Assembly (NCBI GenBank): GCA_002399975.1 | Contig: DHER01000145.1 | Location: forward strand, 1-52,253 | From: Firmicutes bacterium UBA4845 | GTDB taxonomy: Bacteria; Bacillota; Clostridia; Tissierellales; Sedimentibacteraceae | Length of the DNA stretch: 52,253 bases | Reading direction: 5' to 3' | In this document: in pieces, positions 42,485-52,105 of the stretch | Position numbering within the stretch: the first letter of the stretch is position 1 | Layout of the letters: each line of letters begins with the position of its first letter | Program-made: the position numbers and the translations under genes | Notes under the pieces: generated by a model | The model's input: the letters and a program-made list of their open reading frames with translations, nothing else | Told to the model about the DNA's origin: nothing | Databases searched by the model: none

Positions 42485-45301
42485 TTATTTCTTTTTCAAT
42501 ATTTTTTTCAGGTACTGTCCGGTATAGGACTTTTTAACTCTTGCTACCTTTTCAGGAGTGCCTTTCGCAACTACAGTTCCTCCGCCGTCGCCGCCTTCAG
42601 GTCCCAAGTCTATTATATAATCTGCAGTTTTTATAACATCAAGGTTATGTTCAATAACTATGACGGAATTTCCTGCATCTACAAGTCTATTAAGAACATT
42701 AATAAGCATGTGAATATCTGCAATGTGAAGTCCTGTGGTAGGCTCGTCAAGCACATACAACGTTCTTCCCGTTCCTCTTTTGCTGAGTTCGAAGGCAAGC
42801 TTGATGCGCTGTGCTTCTCCTCCCGACAATTCTGTAGACGGCTGTCCCAACTTAACATATCCAAGGCCGACATCCTGCATAGTTTTTATTTTATTATATA
42901 TTCTGGGGATGTTTTCAAAAAAATCCAGTGCTTCATCCACGGTCATATCTAATATATCGGAAATATTCTTTCCCTTGTATTTAACTTCCAGGGTTTCTCT
43001 GTTGTACCTCTTGCCTTTACATACTTCACAAGGTACATAAACATCAGGAAGAAAATGCATTTCTATTTTTAAAATGCCATCTCCATGACATGCTTCGCAT
43101 CTTCCACCCTTTACGTTAAAACTAAACCTGCCCTTATTATAGCCTCTTTCTTTTGCTTCAAGAGTCATGGCAAACACATCTCTTATATAGTCAAACACTC
43201 CTGTATAGGTTGCCGGATTTGACCTGGGCGTTCTTCCAATAGGAGACTGATCAATGGTGATTATTTTATCTATGTTTTCAACTCCGATAATCTCATCAAA
43301 TTCACCAGGCCGCTTACTGCTTTTAAATAACTTCTGATGAAGGCTTTTTGACAATATTTCGTTTATAAGGGTGCTTTTCCCCGAACCCGAAACACCTGTA
43401 ACACAACATAGTACACCCAAAGGGATTTTTACATCAATGTTTTTTAAATTGTTTTCTCTTGCGCCTTTAATTTCTATAAATTTATCATAGGTTCTCCTTG
43501 TTTCAGGAATTTCAATTTTCTTTCTGCCGCTTAAATATTGTCCTGTAATAGAATTTTCACTGTTCTTGATATCTTCATAGGTACCGCAGGCAACCACTTC
43601 TCCTCCATGCACTCCTGCGCCAGGACCAATGTCCAGAATATAATCAGCATTTTCCATTGTCTCTTGATCATGCTCTACCACAATCAATGTATTCCCTAAA
43701 TCAGTCAAGCGTCGCAGTGTCTTAATAAGCATGGCATTATCTCTCTGATGGAGTCCTATACTGGGTTCATCCAAAACATAAAGTACTCCCACCAAACTTG
43801 AACCTATTTGAGTAGCAAGCCTTATACGCTGAGATTCTCCACCTGACAACGTACTGGCACTTCTTGCCAAAGTAAGGTAATTAAGCCCTACATCTGATAA
43901 AAACTGCAGGCGCGAATTAATTTCTTTTATTATCTGGCTTCCTATTGCCTCATTCTTGTCGCTCAGTTTCAGGTTCCTGAAAAATTCAAGGCTTTTATCC
44001 ACAGAAAGTTTTGTTACTTCATATATGTTTTTATCTCCAACCTTAACAGCAAGGCTCACAGGATTAAGCCTTTGCCCGCGGCAGTCAGGGCAAGGGCTGT
44101 CGCTCATAAATGCTTCGATCCATTCTCTCATTTCAGGGGATCTTGTCTCTATATACCGCCTTTCAAGATTGTTTACCACACCTTCAAATTCTCTGGTATA
44201 TACCTTTGGCCCCTGAAATTTACTTATAAAATCTATAGTTATCTTTCTTCCTTTCGTTCCATAGAGAATTTCATCTATAAATACTTTGGGAGCTTCAGAC
44301 AAGGGTTTTTTAATGTCAAAACCATGGAAATCAGCTATCGCCTTAAATACTTGATAATAATAGCTGTCCTCTTCGGCTCCAAACGGTGCTATTGCCCTTT
44401 CAGCTATGGTTTTTGTGTAATCTGGAATTACCAGGTTAACATCTACTTCCCTCTTTATCCCCAGGCCGCTGCACGTTTTACACATACCAAAAGGATTATT
44501 GAAGGAAAACATCCTGGGTGAAATTTCCCCAAAACCTATTCCACAGTCTGTGCAGGCAAATTTTGTGCTCATCAGAAGTTCTTCTTTTCCAATTACGTCA
44601 ACAAGCACCATTCCTTCCGAAAGTTCTAAAGCAGTCTCAACTGAATCAGCAAGCCTTTTTTGAATTCCGTCTTTGATAATAATTCTGTCAACCACTACCT
44701 CTATATTATGCTTTTTATTTTTATTCAAGTTTATGTTGTCGTCCAGCTCATATAGCTCTCCGTCAACTCTTACTCTCACATATCCGTCTTTTTTAATATT
44801 ATCAAGAAGTTTTTTATGGGTTCCTTTTGCCCCTCTCACCATTGGAGCCAGAATTTGCAGCCTCGTTCTTTTTTCATATTGTAAAATCTTATCTGTTATC
44901 TGGTCTATTGTCTGTGTCGTTATTGGTTTCCCGCAATTAGGGCAGTGAGGAACACCTATTCTGGCAAACAAAAGCCTATAATAGTCGTAAATCTCTGTAA
45001 CCGTTCCAACTGTAGAACGGGGATTCCGGTTAGTTGTTTTTTGATCTATAGATATGGCAGGTGACAGCCCTTCAATTAATTCCACATCCGGTTTATCCAT
45101 CTGCCCTAAAAACTGTCTGGCATATGAGGAAAGACTTTCCACATATCGTCTCTGCCCCTCTGCATATATGGTATCAAAAGCAAGTGAAGATTTTCCTGAA
45201 CCGCTGACTCCCGTAAAAACAATAAACTTATCCCTGGGCAATTCAACGTTTATATTCTTTAGGTTATTCTCCTTTGCTCCTTTTATTATAATTTTGTCCA
45301 T
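42485..45301 (-). CDS. uvrA: Excinuclease ABC subunit A
   Basis: A 938-residue damage-recognition ATPase of nucleotide excision repair. Two ABC-type ATPase modules are visible: Walker A GVSGSGKSSLAFDT at about 32-45 and GVSGSGKSTLINE in the second half, each with an LSGGE signature (LSGGESQRIRLA and LSGGEAQRIKLA). Zinc-binding cysteine pairs include CPNCGKP and CEACHGDG. Length and order are normal. ATG at 45301 lies 28 bases after uvrB, so the two are co-transcribed and, through the uvrB promoter, under SOS control. Confidence 0.98.
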   Translation of the reverse strand: MDKIIIKGAKENNLKNINVELPRDKFIVFTGVSGSGKSSLAFDTIYAEGQRRYVESLSSYARQFLGQMDKPDVELIEGLSPAISIDQKTTNRNPRSTVGTVTEIYDYYRLLFARIGVPHCPNCGKPITTQTIDQITDKILQYEKRTRLQILAPMVRGAKGTHKKLLDNIKKDGYVRVRVDGELYELDDNINLNKNKKHNIEVVVDRIIIKDGIQKRLADSVETALELSEGMVLVDVIGKEELLMSTKFACTDCGIGFGEISPRMFSFNNPFGMCKTCSGLGIKREVDVNLVIPDYTKTIAERAIAPFGAEEDSYYYQVFKAIADFHGFDIKKPLSEAPKVFIDEILYGTKGRKITIDFISKFQGPKVYTREFEGVVNNLERRYIETRSPEMREWIEAFMSDSPCPDCRGQRLNPVSLAVKVGDKNIYEVTKLSVDKSLEFFRNLKLSDKNEAIGSQIIKEINSRLQFLSDVGLNYLTLARSASTLSGGESQRIRLATQIGSSLVGVLYVLDEPSIGLHQRDNAMLIKTLRRLTDLGNTLIVVEHDQETMENADYILDIGPGAGVHGGEVVACGTYEDIKNSENSITGQYLSGRKKIEIPETRRTYDKFIEIKGARENNLKNIDVKIPLGVLCCVTGVSGSGKSTLINEILSKSLHQKLFKSSKRPGEFDEIIGVENIDKIITIDQSPIGRTPRSNPATYTGVFDYIRDVFAMTLEAKERGYNKGRFSFNVKGGRCEACHGDGILKIEMHFLPDVYVPCEVCKGKRYNRETLEVKYKGKNISDILDMTVDEALDFFENIPRIYNKIKTMQDVGLGYVKLGQPSTELSGGEAQRIKLAFELSKRGTGRTLYVLDEPTTGLHIADIHMLINVLNRLVDAGNSVIVIEHNLDVIKTADYIIDLGPEGGDGGGTVVAKGTPEKVARVKKSYTGQYLKKILKKK

Positions 45302-45329
45302 TGTGTATCCTTTCAGCCTGCATATACTG

Positions 45330-47300
45330 TTATTTAACGTTCAATGTTTTTAAATTTTTAATTTCATCTCTCAACTTGGCCGCCTTTTCAAATTCCAGAT
45401 TTTCTGCAGCAATTCTCATTTCTTTTTCTAATTCAACAATGTGAGCAGCCATATCTGTAATTTTATCGTTCTTGGCAGTATATTCTCCTTCATCCTCAGC
45501 TGCCCTAGTAGCTTCAATTACATCCCGTACACCTTTGACAATTGACTTAGGTGTAATATTGTGTTCCTTATTATATTTATCCTGAATTTCTCTTCTTCTG
45601 TTTGTTTCGTTTATTGCCCTTTCCATTGAACCTGTAATATTATCCGCATACATTATAACCTTTCCGTCTACATTACGTGCTGCTCTTCCTACTGTTTGGA
45701 TCAATGAGGTTTCCGAACGAAGAAATCCTTCCTTATCAGCATCAAGTATAGCCACGAGAGATACCTCCGGCAGGTCCAGCCCTTCCCTCAAAAGGTTAAT
45801 TCCTACAAGGACGTCAAATTCTCCTATGCGCAGATCCCTGATTATCTCCATTCTTTCCAAGGTATCTATATCTGAATGGAGATACCTCACTTGAATACCT
45901 GTGCTTTTAAGATAAAATGTAAGGTCCTCAGCCATTTTCTTAGTCAAGGTCGTAACCAGCACCCTCTGATTTTTGTTTGTCGAAATTCGTATTTCATTAA
46001 TTAAATTATCTATTTGATTCTCCACAGGCTTTACATAAATAGGAGGATCCAACAGCCCTGTAGGGCGTATAATCTGCTCCACAACATTTTGAGAATGTTC
46101 CGCCTCATAAGGCCCGGGAGTTGCACTGACAAAAATTATTTGGTTTATCATTTTTTCAAATTCATTAAATTTCAAGGGTCTGTTGTCTAATGCCGATGGC
46201 AGCCTGAAGCCATAATCCACCAAGGTTGTTTTTCTCGCCTTGTCACCGTTGTACATTCCTCTTACCTGAGGAATGGTAACATGAGACTCATCTACTATCA
46301 TTAAAAAATCCTTAGGAAAATAGTCCAGCAAAGTAAACGGCCTTGAACCCGGTTTTAAATTGTTTATATGTCTTGAATAGTTTTCAATCCCGCTGCAGTA
46401 TCCCATCTCCTGCAGCATTTCTAAATCATAGTTTGTTCTTTGCTCAAGCCTTTCCATTTCCAAAAGCTTGTTATTTTTTTCAAAATAGTTCAGTCTTTCC
46501 TTCAACTCATCTTTTATGCCTACAACAGCCCTGTTTATATTTTCCTCTGTTGTTGCATAATGAGTAGCAGGAAAAATCGAAACGTGATTTCTCCTGCCTA
46601 TAATTTCTCCTGTAACAGTATTAATTTCAGTTATCCTATCTATTTCATCCCCGAAAAATTCCACTCTTATTGCATTTTCAGAAGATGAAGCTGGAAAAAT
46701 TTCCAGCGTATCACCTCTTACACGGAATGTTCCTCTGGTAAAACTTATGTCATTTCTTTTATACTGTATTTCAACAAGTTTCCTCATAGTTTCATCCCTA
46801 TCCTTCTGCATTCTGGGCCTTAGGGATATAACCAGATTTTCGTAGTCAATAGGGCTTCCCAAACCGTAAATACATGAAACAGAAGACACAATTACTACAT
46901 CTCTTCTCTCAAAAAGAGCTGCAGTGGCAGAGTGCCTTAACTTATCTATTTCATCATTAATAGATGCATCCTTTTCTATATAAGTATCACTGCTTGGAAC
47001 ATATGCTTCAGGCTGGTAATAGTCATAGTAACTTACAAAATATTCAACCGCATTGTCAGGAAACATTTCCTTGAATTCTCCATATAACTGGCCGGCCAGT
47101 GTCTTGTTGTGTGCTAAAACAAGTGTGGGCCTCTGCACCCTTTCTATTATGTTAGCCATTGTAAAGGTCTTACCTGAACCGGTAACACCTAAAAGGGTTT
47201 GATATTTTAAATTATTATTTAACCCTTCTACAATTTTATCAATTGCTTTCGGCTGGTCCCCGGTTGGAATAAAATCGGATTTGATTTTAAATTTGCCCAT
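45330..47300 (-). CDS. uvrB: Excinuclease ABC subunit B
   Basis: A 656-residue helicase-like subunit that takes over damaged DNA from UvrA and recruits UvrC. Walker A is in GVTGSGKTFTMAN; the beta-hairpin region YYDYYQPEAYVP, helicase motifs (VDESHVT, GINLLREGLDLPEV) and the C-terminal UVR domain (KEMRIAAENLEFEKAAKLRDE) are all present. ATG at 47300 follows GAGGTGAAAT. Its promoter carries a LexA box. It is followed by uvrA in the standard order. Confidence 0.98.
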   Translation of the reverse strand: MGKFKIKSDFIPTGDQPKAIDKIVEGLNNNLKYQTLLGVTGSGKTFTMANIIERVQRPTLVLAHNKTLAGQLYGEFKEMFPDNAVEYFVSYYDYYQPEAYVPSSDTYIEKDASINDEIDKLRHSATAALFERRDVVIVSSVSCIYGLGSPIDYENLVISLRPRMQKDRDETMRKLVEIQYKRNDISFTRGTFRVRGDTLEIFPASSSENAIRVEFFGDEIDRITEINTVTGEIIGRRNHVSIFPATHYATTEENINRAVVGIKDELKERLNYFEKNNKLLEMERLEQRTNYDLEMLQEMGYCSGIENYSRHINNLKPGSRPFTLLDYFPKDFLMIVDESHVTIPQVRGMYNGDKARKTTLVDYGFRLPSALDNRPLKFNEFEKMINQIIFVSATPGPYEAEHSQNVVEQIIRPTGLLDPPIYVKPVENQIDNLINEIRISTNKNQRVLVTTLTKKMAEDLTFYLKSTGIQVRYLHSDIDTLERMEIIRDLRIGEFDVLVGINLLREGLDLPEVSLVAILDADKEGFLRSETSLIQTVGRAARNVDGKVIMYADNITGSMERAINETNRRREIQDKYNKEHNITPKSIVKGVRDVIEATRAAEDEGEYTAKNDKITDMAAHIVELEKEMRIAAENLEFEKAAKLRDEIKNLKTLNVK

Positions 47301-47320
47301 TATTTCACCTCAGCTTCATC

Positions 47321-47334
47321 TAAACGTATGTTCG
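47321..47334 (-). promoter_or_regulatory. LexA (SOS) box in the uvrBA promoter
   Basis: Minus strand CGAACATACGTTTA matches the Gram-positive SOS box CGAACRNRYGTTYC at all but the last position. It starts six bases after the -10 hexamer and covers the predicted transcription start, an ideal repressor position. Confidence 0.85.
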
Positions 47335-47340
47335 TTTTCC

Positions 47341-47369
47341 ATTATATAATTATTACTTATTTTAGTCAA
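47341..47369 (-). promoter_or_regulatory. SigmaA-type promoter of uvrBA
   Basis: Minus strand: -35 TTGACT (47369-47364), 17-base spacer, perfect -10 TATAAT (47346-47341). Transcription would begin near 47334, inside the LexA box. Confidence 0.85.
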
Positions 47370-47414
47370 CTGATAATAACTTCTTATAACAAATTTACAA
47401 AGCATAACTCAAAT

Positions 47415-47894
47415 TTAAAAAAATATAATTTTCCCTAAAATTTTCTTTGGTGTAATTTCTATAATTCCAAAACTCTCTCTGCCATCCCTAGGGAATATTG
47501 TGCTGCCGGGATTAAAAAATAATATATTGTCTAAAACTTCATTTTGTGCACAGTGAGTATGTCCATAAATAACAGCATAGGCATTTTTCCCCTCTGCGTA
47601 ACTCATTAATTTTTCAATCCCTGATTTTACACCATACATGTGACCGTGAGTAATCAAAATATTTTTGCATTCAATAGATTCCATTATTACTAATTGTTTA
47701 CCCCTTACGTCAAAATCACAATTTCCGGGAACCCTGTACAATTCTTTTATATTAAGCATATTGGCAAATTTTTCACCGTCTTTATATCTATCGCCGCAAT
47801 GAATCAGCATGTCGAAATCGCCATGTTTTTTTATCTCTTCTACTTGAGAGTCTAAAATGACATTGTGACTGTCACTGATTACTAGTATTTTCAC
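47415..47894 (-). CDS. YfcE/MJ0936-type metallophosphodiesterase
   Basis: A 159-residue calcineurin-like phosphoesterase. Metal-binding motifs are in order: SDSHN, HCGD, GNCD, THGH and GHTH. Relatives hydrolyse phosphodiesters with Mn2+, although the natural substrate is mostly unknown. The GTG start at 47894 overlaps the stop of rdgB in GTGA, with GGAGG about 9 bases upstream. The coupling to rdgB is common in Firmicutes and hints at a shared role in nucleotide clean-up. Confidence 0.92.
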   Translation of the reverse strand: MKILVISDSHNVILDSQVEEIKKHGDFDMLIHCGDRYKDGEKFANMLNIKELYRVPGNCDFDVRGKQLVIMESIECKNILITHGHMYGVKSGIEKLMSYAEGKNAYAVIYGHTHCAQNEVLDNILFFNPGSTIFPRDGRESFGIIEITPKKILGKIIFF

Positions 47895-48490
47895 CTGCCT
47901 GAACCCTCCAGCTTTTTCCTTAAATTCATTAAAGCTATTGCTCTATGGCTTGTTTTATTTTTTTCTTCTTTCATCATTTCCGAAAATGTTTTTCCCGTGC
48001 CTTCTACAATAAACAAAGGATCATATCCAAATCCGTTTTCTCCTCTTTTTTCGTATGCAATTTTGCCTTTAAGAGATCCTTCTGCGGTTATCTTTTTACC
48101 ATCTTCAAAAACAACAGCTATAACAGTTTTAAAATATGCAGTTCTCTTTTCCATTGGAACACCATTTAAATTTTTAAGGAGAAGAGCATTGTTATTTTCA
48201 TAAGACACAGGTTCTCCGGCATATCTTGCAGAATAAATTCCCGGTTCTCCATTTAACGCATCTACAAACAAGCCCGTGTCATCAGCTATGACTATTTCCC
48301 CTGTAAGCTTATGTAGTTCTTCCGCTTTTTTAAAAGCATTTTCCTCTAAAGACTTGCCGTCTTCTTCTACATCGAAGTGTCCATATCCCATGTCATCTTT
48401 TGATATAATATCAAATGGCATATTTTTTAATATGTCCCTTATTTCAATTATTTTATTACTATTGCTGCTGGATAATATTATTTTTCGCAT
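47891..48490 (-). CDS. rdgB: XTP/dITP diphosphatase (RdgB/HAM1)
   Basis: A 199-residue enzyme that removes non-canonical purine nucleoside triphosphates (dITP, XTP) from the pool. Signature pieces are SSSNSNKIIEI, ADDTGLFVDAL, GEPGIYSARYAG, GFGYDPLF and SHRAIAL. Start: ATG at 48490 gives the typical family N-terminus; an in-frame TTG at 48499, nearer to GAGG, adds three residues and cannot be excluded. It is first in a two-gene unit behind the promoter at 48559-48587. Confidence 0.94.
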   Translation of the reverse strand: MRKIILSSSNSNKIIEIRDILKNMPFDIISKDDMGYGHFDVEEDGKSLEENAFKKAEELHKLTGEIVIADDTGLFVDALNGEPGIYSARYAGEPVSYENNNALLLKNLNGVPMEKRTAYFKTVIAVVFEDGKKITAEGSLKGKIAYEKRGENGFGYDPLFIVEGTGKTFSEMMKEEKNKTSHRAIALMNLRKKLEGSGR

Positions 48491-48558
48491 AATTTTCAAA
48501 TTTCCTCACTGATTTCTTCTCCAAATGAATAATGAATCTTTCTGTATTTATGTTTTAC

Positions 48559-48587
48559 ATTTTAACATATGGTATACTCTCTTTCAA
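48559..48587 (-). promoter_or_regulatory. SigmaA-type promoter of the rdgB unit
   Basis: Minus strand: -35 TTGAAA (48587-48582), 17-base spacer ending in TGT (extended -10), -10 TAAAAT (48564-48559). The leader is about 60 bases. Confidence 0.75.
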
Positions 48588-48685
48588 GGATTATATAGCT
48601 GCTTTCGTTGAATTACCAATATTATATTAAATTCAGCAATAAAAGGAACCATGAAACTAATACAGATATCAACCTAATTTTTTTA

Positions 48686-48728
48686 TAAAAACAAGCAAGG
48701 AATTGTCTCTTAGAACAATCCCTTACTT
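48686..48728 (-). terminator. Rho-independent terminator after the glucosaminidase gene
   Basis: On the minus strand a 14-bp stem (48728-48715 with 48706-48693, two G-U pairs) with an 8-base loop is followed by TGTTTTTAT. It lies 43 bases past the stop at 48771. Confidence 0.8.
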
Positions 48729-48770
48729 TTATTCTTTATTCTTATATTCTCTATCCTATTAAAAGTTCTC

Positions 48771-50852
48771 TTATATTCCTACTTCGTCAAGTTTCTTCAA
48801 ATCATACATATTTATTATGTCGATAAGCTTTATGGAATATTGTGAATCTGTTGCATATCCGCACCTTCTAAGGGCCCATGCCCCTTGTGTGCTGTCAAAC
48901 ATCACTTCCCTGAATGGTGAATATCTTTCCATAGTAAGAAGCAAATTGTTATGGTCATCCCAGCTTTCGCTCACATTTTCATATGACCTGAAATCAGCAT
49001 CAATCCTAAAGGACACTCCGTTATATTCTTCCCATGTGTTTGAAGTAACAGAGCCTGCTGAAGCTGTCCCTTTTATTCCAAACAGATTATTAGAAAACTG
49101 TCCGGTATATTTATCAACAGGAACACTTTGTCCCCAACCAGTTTCTAAAATTGCCTGAGCCGTTTGAAGAGCAGCCGACATACCAAACTTTTCCTTTGTG
49201 TTAACTGCCAGTTCTGACGCAAAATCAAGGAAATTGTCTTTTTCAATTATGGGCATAGACGTATACAACTTACCTGTATAAATTGTAAATTTAACATCTT
49301 CTGTCTTTAATGCCATCCCGTTATATACTGCCTCAGCCCTTAGACTCCATGAACCTGTGTCTCCGACAGCCGGCGTATATGATTTTCCTTCCAGAACTTT
49401 GCTTGCGCCTGTCTTTGTATTGGTTAAAATATATTTTATGCTGTTTAACGTTACATTACTTTTAACATTAAGATCAAAGGTATCCGTAACTACTTGTCCC
49501 GGTCCAACGCTTTGAAGAAGTACTTTAGGAGTACCCGATATATTTACTTTAACTTTGTCGCTTGTATATGTACTGCCTGTATTATCTTTAACTCTTACAT
49601 AAAGTTCCTTGTTCCCTGCCATGTCAGGTTCTGGAAACCAACTGTAGCTGCCATAGCCTGCTTTGTACAAAACAGTTTCTGAACCCGAAGCAGTATCCAC
49701 GGCAATATATTCAGTTTCACTCACATTGAAATTTCTTGATGTGGACAGCGCAACAATGCCATCAATTGTCTCGCCTTCCGTAACTCCCTTAAGATTTAGC
49801 TGCCTGTCTACTGCAACCTTTACCTTTGTATACTCTCCCTTATAGGCATTTTCACTCATATCATAAGCAATGACCCTTACCCACATATTCCCGTTGTCTT
49901 CCATAACAGGAATCATTGTAAACTCGCCATTCGGATCTACTCCGGGTGAAATGTAATACGCGTCTGTATCGGAATTTATTATTTCATATTTAACATACGC
50001 TGATGAAAAATTCAAATCTGCTTTCAGCGGCACACTGTCTGAAGTTATTGTCTCATCCTCTGTCAGTCCAATAAGTTTTACTTCCGGGACTATATCAATT
50101 TTTACAGGAATAGCATCGCCTGACAGGAAGTTTCCGTTATTATCATAAACAGCTGATGCAAGAATTTTTTCTCCGTTATCTTCCATCGAAGGCATCCACC
50201 TATATGACGAAGTCATGCCTGTTCCTTTTGCAATTATAAATCCTTTCTTAGTATCACGGTTTAGCAAAAGATACCTTATTTCCGCAGCACCGTCTGGAAT
50301 ATCACCCATTTCGGTAGTCAAATCTGTTGATCCTGTTATAACTTGTCCCGGTTTTACGGATGAAATTTCAGCATCAAAAAAAGGTTTAATCTCCGACTTT
50401 TCAGACGAATCAATAATAACCGCCTCTTTATCGTTATCCCATTGTATACCTACACCTAATGCATTACTTACTATACGAATGGGCACAAATGTATGACTTT
50501 CATTTATTAACGGAGCAACATCACATAAATTGAAAGTTGTTTTGTTGTTTGAAGTATATTCAATTAAGCGGCTGTCTATAGTAAGAACTACCTGCATGTC
50601 TCCCTTTGATATATGTACTGTTCTGCTTTCATTATCCCAATTTACTTCCGCACCTAATTCTTCCGCAATTAATCTTATTGGGACTAAAGTTCTACCGTCT
50701 TTTATAAAAGCTTCCGGATCCGTCGAAACTGTCTTCCCGTCAATTATCAACTTAACTGCATTCTGGGCATAGACATTGATAACAATACTGAAGGACGTAA
50801 TAACCAAAAGCAGAAATAAAATAATTATTTTTCGGTTGGATATTCTTTTCAA
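48771..50852 (-). CDS. Secreted glucosaminidase with stalk domain and four tandem modules
   Basis: A 693-residue exported wall hydrolase. Signal peptide about 1-30 (hydrophobic ILFLLLVITSFSIVINVYA). Residues 31-150 are a copper-amine-oxidase-N-like stalk domain with the repeated RTLVPIR and HTFVPIR motifs. Four related modules of about 90 residues follow (roughly 155-252, 253-348, 349-438, 439-525), probably Ig-like folds. The C-terminal domain (about 535-690) is a GH73-type endo-beta-N-acetylglucosaminidase with the catalytic Glu570 in AQAILETGWGQS. The start is TTG at 50852, 8 bases after GAGGTG. It likely cuts glycan strands in growth, separation or sporulation, and could be a WalR target. 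It has its own terminator. Confidence 0.92.
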   Translation of the reverse strand: MKRISNRKIIILFLLLVITSFSIVINVYAQNAVKLIIDGKTVSTDPEAFIKDGRTLVPIRLIAEELGAEVNWDNESRTVHISKGDMQVVLTIDSRLIEYTSNNKTTFNLCDVAPLINESHTFVPIRIVSNALGVGIQWDNDKEAVIIDSSEKSEIKPFFDAEISSVKPGQVITGSTDLTTEMGDIPDGAAEIRYLLLNRDTKKGFIIAKGTGMTSSYRWMPSMEDNGEKILASAVYDNNGNFLSGDAIPVKIDIVPEVKLIGLTEDETITSDSVPLKADLNFSSAYVKYEIINSDTDAYYISPGVDPNGEFTMIPVMEDNGNMWVRVIAYDMSENAYKGEYTKVKVAVDRQLNLKGVTEGETIDGIVALSTSRNFNVSETEYIAVDTASGSETVLYKAGYGSYSWFPEPDMAGNKELYVRVKDNTGSTYTSDKVKVNISGTPKVLLQSVGPGQVVTDTFDLNVKSNVTLNSIKYILTNTKTGASKVLEGKSYTPAVGDTGSWSLRAEAVYNGMALKTEDVKFTIYTGKLYTSMPIIEKDNFLDFASELAVNTKEKFGMSAALQTAQAILETGWGQSVPVDKYTGQFSNNLFGIKGTASAGSVTSNTWEEYNGVSFRIDADFRSYENVSESWDDHNNLLLTMERYSPFREVMFDSTQGAWALRRCGYATDSQYSIKLIDIINMYDLKKLDEVGI

Positions 50853-50884
50853 ATGTTTTCACCTCTCTTACTACTCTTTTATAC

Positions 50885-50893
50885 ATTATATCA
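50885..50893 (-). promoter_or_regulatory. Extended -10 promoter of the glucosaminidase gene
   Basis: Minus strand TGATATAAT, a TGn element plus perfect TATAAT, 33 bases before the TTG start. The -35 region is weak. It has the same form as the walR promoter. Confidence 0.45.
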
Positions 50894-50929
50894 CAAATAA
50901 CAACTATAATATTACAGATTAATGATATT

Positions 50930-51050
50930 TTCGCAAAATATTACTATCTGCACCACACTTGTTCCCTCTACTCGTCATACACCTCTCAGCGTGCAAAAGC
51001 CTTTTTCCTGACTTTCATGCACTAAGACTTTTGCAGCTGGTCCTTTACAA
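50930..51050 (-). other. G+C-richer segment between spoIID and the glucosaminidase gene
   Basis: About 100 bases here are near 47% G+C in a much more AT-rich setting. On the minus strand TGCAAAAG (about 51035) can pair with CTTTTGCA (about 50993) over a loop of some 28 bases. It may be the spoIID terminator region, a small RNA, or a relic of a mobile element. No reading frame of note was found. Confidence 0.35.
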
Positions 51051-51052
51051 CA

Positions 51053-52105
51053 TTACTTCATACTTACAATTTCTGTGCCGGTAAAATAGTGTTTCAGTAT
51101 CTGCTGATAATTATAGCCGTTTTCTGCCATACCGTCGGCTCCCCACTGGCTCATGCCAACTCCATGGCCATAACCTGTCGTTAGTATTTCAATTTCATCC
51201 CCTGATTGGACAAAACTGAAATCTGTTGAATTTAAATTAAAAAGCGACCTCATGTCACGGCCTGTTACCTCCGTGCCATCAATATAAATAGTCTTAATTT
51301 TACCTCCTTTGCTAACCTGTCCCAATTGCACCTTCTCTTTCAAATTATCACGGGTAATGTTCAAATCTCCATAAGCCGACTTAATTTTATTAATAAATTC
51401 ATCAACCGTCATTTTAACAGAATCATGCAACTTTGGAGCTTCGCCCTCATAAGGGCTTTCTACGCTTTTCAGATAAGGGACCGATGACGAAAAAACATCT
51501 TCTGAATTTTCTGTCTTTCCACCGCTCGTTGAATGAAACAGCGGCTCTATAACCTTCCCTTCATAGGTCAATATCTGACCTTTGGTGGAATTTACTGAAT
51601 TTTCAATTTTACCCCAATACTGCTTATACCATCCTTCTTCATGAGACGCAATCAAGTCATCTTTAGACGTCCACACCTGACAGTGAGTACTTGTACATAC
51701 AGGTGCTCCATTATGTTCGGTCTGTCCATCCGGATATTTTTTTAACCTGTAAAGTAAATATGTCCTTGCAGTAACTGCCTGTGCCTTAAGAGCCTCCTCA
51801 TTAAAATTGGCAGGCATTTCAGATGCGACAACACCCTTTAGATACTCTTCAAAATCAATTTTCATGACCTGGTTTGTTTTAGCATTATAAACTTTAATCA
51901 TTTTTGGTTCTTCAATGTCCACTACAGAAAGTTTCTCATACTCTTCAAAGATACCTGTGTCATTTTTAATATTTTCTTCCACTCCTTCGGTAATTTCTGC
52001 AGCATCGGGCATATTTACTTTCCTCTCTAAAAAATTAAGAGACAAATTTGGAACAGCCATCAGCACAATAAATACAACCAAAGCATAAATTAAATGGTTC
52101 AGCAA
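51053..52105 (-). CDS. spoIID: Stage II sporulation protein D (SpoIID)
   Basis: A lytic transglycosylase of about 350 residues needed for engulfment in sporulation. An N-terminal membrane anchor (about 5-20: IYALVVFIVLMAVP) holds it on the forespore-facing side. The SpoIID domain has NEEALKAQAVTARTYLLY, with the expected catalytic glutamate in the first part, THCQVW, and the terminal YGHGVGMSQWGADGMA. Start choice: AAAGGGGG lies 9 bases before a TTG at 52105; an in-frame TTG at 52114 touches the ribosome site. It would act with SpoIIP and SpoIIM, which are not in this window. Confidence 0.93.
   Translation of the reverse strand: MLNHLIYALVVFIVLMAVPNLSLNFLERKVNMPDAAEITEGVEENIKNDTGIFEEYEKLSVVDIEEPKMIKVYNAKTNQVMKIDFEEYLKGVVASEMPANFNEEALKAQAVTARTYLLYRLKKYPDGQTEHNGAPVCTSTHCQVWTSKDDLIASHEEGWYKQYWGKIENSVNSTKGQILTYEGKVIEPLFHSTSGGKTENSEDVFSSSVPYLKSVESPYEGEAPKLHDSVKMTVDEFINKIKSAYGDLNITRDNLKEKVQLGQVSKGGKIKTIYIDGTEVTGRDMRSLFNLNSTDFSFVQSGDEIEILTTGYGHGVGMSQWGADGMAENGYNYQQILKHYFTGTEIVSMK

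Noticed and set aside
44072..44521. Open frame of about 149 codons on the plus strand inside uvrA
   Set aside because: Antisense to a conserved coding region, no ribosome site and no recognisable protein features.
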